Of a DNA stretch of 64,000 nucleotides, positions 56,355 through 64,000 are shown piece after piece; position 1 is the stretch's first letter; every line of letters starts with the position of its first letter. The stretch is from the NCBI RefSeq assembly GCF_001704415.2, contig NC_030814.1, positions 70,487,121 through 70,551,120 of the forward strand, written 5' to 3'. This DNA comes from Capra hircus (taxonomy: Eukaryota; Chordata; Mammalia; Artiodactyla; Bovidae). The notes under the pieces are model-generated. The model saw only the letters and a list, made by a program, of their open reading frames with translations. It made no database searches and was not told the origin of the DNA. The translations under genes and the position numbers were made by a program.

Positions 56355-58065
56355 TCGTTCCCAAGTAAAAATGGGTACTGAAGACTGGGTTCTTAAAGGT
56401 ACAAAATTGATAACAAATACCAAAAAGCAAAGATTAAAAATCTAGAGTAGAGGTTGGATTCTCAAAAATACAATATTAAAGAAAAAAGTCACAAAAATTA
56501 TATATATATATGAAGTTTGCTTTAAAAAATAGGGTCTTTTTTTTTGCAAAGTAATAGTAGGTTATAAAAATGAAACTTAAAGGAGTAATAGAGGACTTAA
56601 ATTTTTTTAAAATTTTTAATTAAAAAATGATAATAGTGAAAATATATCTTGGACTTTCTCTGGTGTTGTTTTGGACAATGTGGGGTCAGTTCATTTTCAG
56701 ATAGTTCCTTGATCCGGTTTATACTTCTCAAGATCTATAGGCCCCTTCCTATGTAATCAGTGCTAACTACAGGGTTTTAATCTATTGCACCTGTCATTTC
56801 CAAGGCTATTCCCTCTGTTTGCTTTAGCTTCTTCTGTTTGCTGGTCTCTTCAGTGTCTAATTCCCGCCCTGACACATGGGGTTGGTGGTAGACACTTTTT
56901 TAGGCTCACTTGTTCAGTCGTGCTGTGGGGAGGGAGGAACACTGCAAAAAAGTAACACTGGCATGGGCTCGCATGTGTGTTTTCCCTGTCTACAATTCTT
57001 AGGCTCTAGGTTGCTGTGCTGGGAACTGTCTGAGGCCAGCCCTGGGTTATATGCACTTCCCAGGTCTAAGCTGCTCAGGTTCAGGTACTCAAGTACTCCA
57101 CAAAGGCGCAGACTCGGTTGGGTGTGCGTTTTGTGCCCTTCCCAGGTCCAAGCAGTTCTGGTGACCAGGTGCTTGGTGAGCACAGTCGTTGTGACTTATC
57201 GCTTCCCCTGTCCCTGCCGCTTGGTTTTCTGGGAGTACAGCGGCGCACCTTCTCAGGTTTGCTGTGTGTCTCTTCTGGGGGGCTGATCTCTGGCTGCGAC
57301 CCTCCCGGCGGATGTCCACCGTCCAGAATCCCAAGAAGTCTTGGTTAGCAACAAAGCCTGCTTGCTGTTTGGTAGATGATGCCCCTCTGGGGCCACGATT
57401 GCCCCCTTCTGGCTCTAGCTGCCCTCTCCTGCCTGTCTCCAGCAGGGGATGGGCAGGTCCGCAGCCGGCTAGCTCTGCTCAGTCCTTTGTTCTGTGAGTG
57501 GGCCTGGCGGTGTCTTAGGTTAGAGCTTTTCACAGGATAGCTATCCCACAGTCTGGTTTGCTATTTTGCCCTCGGGGCATTCAGGTCCAGTCCTTACTCT
57601 AAGCAATGAAGCCCGCACCTCCCTGCCCAGCCCCCGCTTGCTAGTGGTGGATGGGGGCGTCTACGCTGCTTATCTGCTGGGAGTTACCGCTGGGCAGGTA
57701 ATCTGTTGGTTTTAATTATTTATTTATTTTTCCTCCCGGTTATGTTGCCCTCTGAGGTTCCAAGGCTCACCACAGACTCGCCAGTGAGAGTGTTTCCTGG
57801 TGTTTGGAAACTTCTGTCTTTTTTAAGACTCAATTCTGCCCCTACCTCTTTTGTCTCTCTTTTTATCTTTTATATTTTTTTCTACCTCCTTTCAAAGACA
57901 ATGGGCTGCTTTTCTGGGTGCCTGATGTCCTCTGCCAGCATTCAGAAGTTGTTTTGTGAAATTTACTCAGCGTTCAAATGTTCTTTTGATGAATTTATGG
58001 GGGAAAAAGTGGTCTCCCCGTCCTATTCCTCTGCCATATTAGCACCCCCCTGGTAATGAATTTTT

Positions 58066-59279
58066 AAAAGCAGAAACCACAGAAGCTACAGTTGGGAGGC
58101 TTTTAAGGGATTTGGATGGCCGTTGCAGCCTGACCACAAGTTCTTACACCTCGACTGAAACTTTTCAATGATTTGTTGTTGCTGGAGCTCTTATTAGGGG
58201 CTTTCCAGCCAGGACCCTTAGCAGAATTAGAAGCCCTTATAACAGTCAGTTGATGGTTTTTCTAAGAATACAGAATATATGACTGAATCCTCAGCCTGTT
58301 GTCACTGCCTGGCTCCATTTTACTTTGGGTCCCTTTTAGCCACACTGAGTCTATTTTCCATATTCTTTCTGCAGGGGATTCTCTTATTTTACTTTTCCTT
58401 GGGGGATTTTATTTTGTCTTTATACTAGGGAGACCCCTGTGCCTGCGAAGTCTCAGGTTGCATTCCTCCCTCCCCAGAACATCTATCCAGTCTTTGTTTT
58501 TGTTTCTATAGCTTTAATTTTTCCTAGAACATTCTGTCTTTCTTTCCATGTGAATCTGCACCTATGAGTTTCTGTTCCTAATAATTATACCTAGATCCAT
58601 CCTCTCTGTTCCTCCTGGCTTTTTGCCAAAAGGATTTACATCACAAGATTTTTCTGGGGATTAAATGAGATGGTCTGTGAAGTACTAAGCCCTGCACTTG
58701 ATACATAGTAGGTGCTTGAAAAGTTGGTTGCAGTTAATGTGAGTGTTGGTTTATAATTTTCTCTTTCTGGGTCCTGTCAGCCCTGCCAAAGGGCCCTGCC
58801 ACAAGCCAGGGTCTAGATGACAAAAACTCAGTCTTATCTGTCTTACCTGACTCACATTATCCAGGCTTATAGTTGACAGAGCAATACAAATGCTAACTTA
58901 TTTACAATGAGAAATCTTATGCATCAGGTATTAAAACACATGCATGGACAGCCATGTCACTCCTGCTTTCCTTCATAATCAAGAAGCTGAATTCGTAGAA
59001 GATCACCAGAATGGGCACGGAGGCTAAAAAGAGGCTGCTCTAAGTACACGTAGGGTCTCCCTCGCTAAAAGCACACATCAGAGTAAGGCAGTTGTGTTCA
59101 TAAAAGTTATGAAAACCAAACAAAAAAAATGTCAAAATACCACCACCAGAAGTGAATTTCTCTCTAGCCTTTTTGCCCAGTGTAAAGAATGTTTTTCTGT
59201 TTGCCTCTTTAAATAAATCATTTATAGTACATTCAGCTTTTTATCTTTATCTTAGTTCAATGTGATTATTTTCCACCTT
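58066..59279. other. Intergenic, no recognised gene
   Basis: Flank of the L1. It contains a MIR piece at 58645-58735 and short frames only. Confidence 0.4.
58645..58735 (+). repeat. MIR 3' fragment
   Basis: The text ggggattaaatgagatgg followed by catagtaggtgcttgaaa is the forward MIR 3' region. Confidence 0.7.
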
Positions 59280-59291
59280 ACTATTATGTCT

Positions 59292-61368
59292 CAGTTCAGT
59301 TCAGTCGCTCAATCGTGTCTGACTCTTTGCGACCCCATGAATCACAGCACCCAGGCCTCCCTGTCCATCACCAACTCCCGGAGTTCACTCAGACTCATGT
59401 CCATCGAGTTGGTGATGCCATCCGGTCATCTCATCCTCTGTCGTCCTCTTCTCCTCCTGCTCCCAATCCCTCCCAGCATCAGAGTCTTTTCCAATGAGTC
59501 AGCTCTTCGCATGAGGTGGACAAAGTACTGGAGTTTGAGCTTCGGCATCAGTCCTTCCAATGAACACCCAGGACTGATTTACTTTAGAATAGACTGGTTG
59601 GATCTTCTTGCAGTCCAAGGGACTCTCAAGAGTCTTCTCCAACACCACAGTTCAAAAGCATCAATTCTTCGGTGCTCAGCTTTCTTCACAGTCCAACTCT
59701 CACATCCATACATGACCACTGGAAAAACCATAGCCCTGACTAGATGGACCTTTGTTGGCAAAGTAATGTCTCTGCTTTTTAATACTCTATGTAGGTTGGT
59801 CATAACTTGCCTTCCAAGGAGTAAGCGTCTTTTAATTTCATGGCTGCAATCACCATCTGCAGTGATTTTGGAGCCCCCAGAAATAAAGTCAGCCACTGTT
59901 TCCACTGTTTCCCCATCTATCTGCCATGAAGTGATGGGACCAGATGCCATGATCTTAGTTTTCTGAATGTTGAGCTTTAAGCCAACTTTTTCACTCTCCT
60001 CTTTCACTTTCATCAAGAGGCTTTTTAGTTCCTCTTCACTTTCTGCCATAAGGGTGGTGTCATCTGCATATCTGAGGTTATTGATATTTCTCCCAGCAGT
60101 CTTGATTCCAGCTTGTGCTTCTTCCAGCCCAACATTTCTCATGATGTGCTCTGCATAGAAGTTAAATAAGCAGGGTGACAATATACAGCCTTGACATACT
60201 CCTTTTCCTATTTGGAACCAGTCTGTTGTTCCATATCCAGTTCTAACTGTTGCTTCCTGACCTGCATATAAGTTTCTCAAGAGGCAGGTCAGGTGGTCTG
60301 GTATTCCCATCTCTTTCAGAATTTTCCACAGTTTATTGTGGTCCACAGAGTCAAAGGGTTTGGCATAGTCAATAAAGCAGAAATAGATGTTTTTCTGGAG
60401 CTTTCTTGCTTTTCGATGATCCAGCGGATGTTGGCAATTTGATCTCTGGTTCCTCTGCCTTTTCTAAAACCAGCTTGAAGTTCATGGTTCACACACTGCT
60501 GAAGCCTGGCTTGCATTTCGAGCATTACTTTACTAGCATGTGAGATGAGTGCAATTGTGCAGTAGTATCAGCATTCTTTGGCGTTGCCTTTCTTTGGGAT
60601 TGGAATGAAAACTGACCTTTTCCAGTCCTGTGGCCACTGCTGGGTTTTCCAAATTTGCTGGCATATTGAGTGCAGCACTCTCACAGCATTATCTTTCAGG
60701 ATTTGAAATAGCTCCACTGGAATTCCATCACCTCCACTAGCTTTGTTCATAGTGATGTTTTCTAAGGCCCACTTGACTTCACATTCCAGGATGTCTGGCT
60801 CTAGGTGAGTGATCACACCATCGTGATTATCTGAGTCGTGAAGCTCTTTTTTGTACAGTTCTGTGTATTTTTTCCACCTCTTCTTAATATCTTCTTCTGT
60901 TTGGTCCCTACCATTTCTGTTCTTTATCGAACCCATCTTTGCATGAAATGTTCCCTTGGTATCTCTAATTTTCTTGAAGAGATCTCTAGGCTTTCCCATT
61001 CTATTGTTTTCCTCTTTCTTTGCACTGATCACTGAGGATGGCTTTTTTATCTCTCCTTGCTATTCTTTGGAACTCTGCATTCAGATACTTATATCTTTCC
61101 TTTTCTCCTTTGCTTTTCACTTCTCTTCTTTTCACAGCTATTTGTAAGGCCTCCTGAGACAGCCATTTTGCTTTTTTGCATTTCTTTTCCACGGGAATGA
61201 TCTTTATCCCTGTCTCCCTATCAGATCTAGTCCCTTAAATCTATTTCTCACTTCCACTGTATAATCGTAAGGAATTTGATTTAGGTCATACCTGAATGGT
61301 CTAGTGTTTTTCCCCATTTTCTTCAATTTGAGTGTGAATTTGGCAATAAGGAGTTCATGATCTGAGCC
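59292..61368 (-). mobile_element. BovB LINE, 2.1 kb, exact 12-bp duplication
   Basis: It is flanked by ACTATTATGTCT at 59280-59291 and 61369-61380. Long minus-strand frames cover the region before the reverse transcriptase and its N-terminal part (60568-61032, with MNKASGGDGIPVELF) and the palm and C-terminal part (59579-60346, 255 codons, with CQGCILSP and the RYADDT catalytic motif). Frame changes near 60350-60410 and 60530-60570 separate them. It is 5'-truncated within the endonuclease-coding part. Automated annotation often mistakes such BovB frames for host genes. Confidence 0.94.
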
Positions 61369-61380
61369 ACTATTATGTCT

Positions 61381-62084
61381 ACTGCCTCCTTATTTTCTGC
61401 AGTCCAGTGTTTCTCAGAGGCAAACAGAATTCCTTGAAAACTTGTGACAAATATCATCTTAGGTATCACCCAGAGCTATTAAAACAATTTCTGGAGGGTA
61501 AATCTTCCCAGGTGATTATTTTGTACCCTGGAGTTGAGAACAAAAAGAGAGTTCATATCCATTAATCAGGACCGGTTAGGAATGCTTTTCCTACAAGTAG
61601 TGGAAAGACTGACTAAATGACTTGAACAACAAAAACGTTTCTTTTGTCGTGTTTCATGGTGATGGTGATGCAGATCAACATCAGGACCGGTGAAGCAGAC
61701 CAGTGGCATAGATGGAGACTCGGGCTCACCCCTTGTATTAGAGTTCTCCAGAAAAACAGAAACAACAGCAGGAGAGAAAGAGAGATTAACTCATTATGAG
61801 GAACTGGCTTTCACAGTTATGGAGGCCAGCAAGTTTTAAGACAGTCAGGATGAATCAGCATGCTCAAGACCCAGGGAGAGTCACTGTTTTAGTTTCAGTC
61901 CAAGAGCAGGAAAAAAACTGACATCCTAGTTTGAAGGCCATCAGACAGGGAGAGTTCTCTTTTATGCGGAGGAGGGTAGGCCTTTTTGTTCTATTCAGGC
62001 TTTCAACTAATTGGATGAGACCCACCTAATCAGGGAGGACAACCTGCTCTACTCAGTCTACCAATTCAAATCTCATTCAGGGAT
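61381..62084. repeat. Unassigned region with an ancient repeat
   Basis: From about 61735 to 62075 the text (agttctccagaaaaacagaa, ttatggaggccagcaagtt, aattggatgagacccaccta) matches a common ancient mammalian interspersed repeat whose family I cannot name with confidence. No gene is visible. Confidence 0.45.
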
Positions 62085-62117
62085 AAAGAAAATGGGACAT
62101 ATAATTGTAGTGGAATG

Positions 62118-62337
62118 CTGCTGCTGCTGCTGCTTAATTGCTTCAATTGTGACCAACTTAGTGTGACCCTATGGACTGCAGCCTGCCAGGCTCCTCTGTC
62201 CATGGGATTCTCTAGGCAAGAGTACTAGAGTGAGTTGCCATGACCTCCTCCAGGGGATCTTCCCAACCCAGGGATCAAATCCTGGTCTTCTGCATTGCAG
62301 GCAGAGTCTTTACCACGGAGTCTCCAGGGAAGCCCAG
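62118..62337 (-). mobile_element. Bov-tA SINE with (CTG)n end
   Basis: A reverse copy from ctgctgctgctgctgcttaa to ctccagggaagccc. It is flanked by AGTGGAATG at 62109-62117 and 62336-62344, both continuing into CTG repeats. Confidence 0.9.
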
Positions 62338-62344
62338 TGGAATG

Positions 62345-62481
62345 CTGCTGCTGCTGCTGCTAAGTCGCTTCAGTCATGTCCAACTCTGTGTGACCCTATG
62401 GACAGCAGCCCACCAGGCTCCTCTGTCTATGGGATTCTCTAGTCAAGAATACTGGAGTGGGTTGCCATTTCCTTATCCAAA
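62345..62481 (-). mobile_element. Second SINE at the same target
   Basis: A truncated reverse Bov-A copy from ctgctgctgctgctaagtcg to gccatttccttatcca. TGGAATGCT occurs before it (62338-62346) and after it (62482-62490). Confidence 0.9.
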
Positions 62482-62791
62482 TGGAATGCTACTCAGCCAT
62501 AAAAATGAATAAAATGTTGCCATTTGCAATGACATGGATGGACTTGGAGGATATTAAGCTAAGTGAATTAAGTCAGACAAATACTATATGATATCACTTA
62601 TATGCAGAATCTAAAAAATAAAGCAAACTAGTGACTATAACAAAAAAAAAAAAGAGAGAGACTCACAGATATAGGGAACAAACTAGTGGTTACTAGTGGG
62701 AAAGGAGAATGGGGAAGAGACAGTATAAAGATAGGGGATTAAAAAGTATGAACTATTATGTATAAAATAAGCTACAAGGATATATTGTAGA

Positions 62792-63015
62792 GGGCTTCCC
62801 ACGTGGCACTAGTGTTAAAGAACCTGCCTCCCAAAGCAGGATTCCTAAGAGATATGGGTTCGATCCTTGGGTTGGGAAGATTCCCTGGCAGAGGGCATGG
62901 CAACCCACTCCAGCATTCTTGCTTGGAGAATCCCATGGACAGAGGAGCCTGGCTGGCTACACCTGTCCATAGGGTTCCAAGCAGTCGGACACAACTGAAG
63001 TGACATAGCATGCAT
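62792..63015 (+). mobile_element. Bov-tA SINE
   Basis: It runs from gggcttcccacgtggcact to gaagtgacatagcatgca. Confidence 0.92.
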
Positions 63016-63489
63016 AGAATGTAAACCACCAAGAACGGACCCTAAATTAAACTATGGCCTCTGGATGATAATGATATATCAATATAGATTGTATAGAGAC
63101 ATATAACTAGAGTTAATCATGACGATCATTTTGAAATGTATAGCAATACCAGGGTTACACAGCTACGTAGAAACCCAGAGCCCAAAACTGATCCAAGAGA
63201 AATATCAATACCCTGGATCAGGGTTTTATTCCCTAAGAGTTGGCCCTCCAAATTAAGGAAGCACACAGCTCCTTTGATTTTTAACTCCCCCAAGGCCTTA
63301 TGCTACTGTGAGTTAATACATATGTACAACAGGAAATCCAATTCTCTTATCTTTTAAAAACAATACCTGGGACTTCCTTGATGGCCCATGAGCAACAATT
63401 GGAGAAAAATAGTATCTCCAATAGGAGACTAGGCAGCCGGGCTTGGACCAGCAGGTGTCAAAGATGTTTTCAGGACAGAATGTCAAAGA

Positions 63490-63680
63490 CCTTAGCTTCA
63501 GAACTGCCCAGCTGTACATTCTTGGGTGATTTGCTTACTCTCTCTGTTTTCTCATCTAGAATATAGGGAGATATATACAGTGCCTTCATCATAGGGTTGA
63601 TGGGAAATTTTAATATATTAATGTATGTAAAGTACTTAGAACAGTACCTAGAACAAAAATACACACGATAAAAGTTCTCA
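63490..63680 (+). repeat. MIR SINE, forward
   Basis: It has ttgggtgatttgcttactct, ctgttttctcatctagaata, then gtaaagtacttagaacagta, in MIR core-to-3' order. Confidence 0.7.
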
Positions 63681-64000
63681 CTATTGTTGATTATCACTGC
63701 AGATACAAGTTTTAGCCAGGACTTCTGGAAAAAAAGACACATCTACTTTTGCCCCAAAATGAGAGTGGTGAGAGGGTTACTGTTGCTTCCAGATCTTTCC
63801 CCAGGGATTGTGAGTTATCCCTTAAGTCTCTGATATCTCAGGTTTCTGCAGATTCATCCCTGTCCTGCAGCTCCAAAGTACCACCTGCCACAAATGAATC
63901 TTCACATCCACTTAAAGCTTCCATGTGTGAAAGGAAATCATGTATATTAAAAGGCAAAAAGTGAAGAGAACAGCAAAATGTATGGCAAATTCAAAAGGTA
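63681..64000. other. No recognised gene
   Basis: End of the window. A short plus frame (63749-63964) has no recognised domain. Confidence 0.35.

Larger units (their letters stand above)
49730..58051 (-). mobile_element. Near full-length artiodactyl L1 with 3' transduction
   Basis: About 8.3 kb bracketed by the exact 14-bp duplication GGTAATGAATTTTT (49716-49729 and 58052-58065). The right edge reads, on the sense strand, GGGGGGTGCTAATATGGCAG, a plausible complete L1 5' end. The cut site on the plus strand is TTTTT/AA, the L1 endonuclease preference. ORF1 and ORF2 are present but broken. The element's own 3' end is at about 50262. A further 0.5 kb and a second poly-A tail follow. Confidence 0.93.
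62085..63110 (+). mobile_element. Old L1 3' end interrupted by three SINEs
   Basis: The L1 text runs across the SINEs: tgggacatataattgtag before them, then ctactcagccataaaaatg, gacatggatggacttggagg and, after the last SINE, aactatggcctctggatgat. Confidence 0.75.

Noticed and set aside
59262..59966. A 234-codon plus-strand frame
   Set aside because: It is antisense to the BovB reverse transcriptase and made of the complement of BovB motifs.
20000..64000. A second butyrophilin-like gene (BTNL3/BTNL8-type) expected beside BTNL9
   Set aside because: I looked for IgV hallmarks (FSCHLS, DQGLYGC-like), WYPKP and B30.2 motifs on both strands and found none beyond 19.5 kb.

Overview
This window is nuclear DNA from a ruminant, almost certainly a bovid. 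The evidence is the interspersed repeats: many tRNA-derived Bov-tA/BOV-A2 SINEs, CHR-type SINEs, several BovB (RTE) LINE copies, and a nearly full-length artiodactyl L1. About one third of the window carries a single protein-coding gene. The rest is intergenic sequence dominated by transposable elements. The exact species cannot be fixed from sequence alone.

Positions 3471-19506, minus strand: a complete butyrophilin-like gene, which I identify as BTNL9. I assembled ten coding exons with GT/AG borders: signal peptide, IgV, IgC-like domain, transmembrane segment, five micro-exons (33, 21, 21, 27 and 27 bp), and a large terminal exon encoding PRY-SPRY/B30.2. Every intron interrupts the frame in phase 1. 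The joined reading frame is open for 538 residues, close to human BTNL9 at about 535. A non-coding first exon must lie to the right of 19507, because the start-codon exon begins with an acceptor site. I could not place that exon. The introns hold L1, BovB, SINE, MIR and L2 pieces.

Positions 19.5-43 kb: intergenic DNA with scattered SINEs, L1 fragments, a 32.7-33.6 kb BovB, and a decayed endogenous retrovirus (about 33.6-38.5 kb) with two LTRs, a primer-binding-site-like sequence and a purine tract but no readable gag, pol or env. A small CpG-rich patch at 42.36-42.83 kb is promoter-like but has no recognised gene.

Positions 43-64 kb: a transposon-dense block. It includes a BovB with an internal tandem SINE duplication (43.3-44.0 kb). 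At 44.6-48.7 kb a four-deep nest shows a minus-strand BovB interrupted by a plus-strand BovB and by a solo LTR, and the LTR is itself interrupted by a twin-primed L1. A roughly 8.3-kb L1 (49.7-58.05 kb) has a 14-bp target-site duplication and an apparent 0.5-kb 3' transduction. A 2.1-kb BovB (59.29-61.37 kb) has a 12-bp duplication. An old L1 near the right end was hit twice at the same target by SINEs.

I found no evidence for a novel protein system. The most informative content is the intact BTNL9 gene with its duplicated micro-exons and the readable insertion history of the repeats. All identifications come from reading the sequence and from knowledge of the families; no database search was run.
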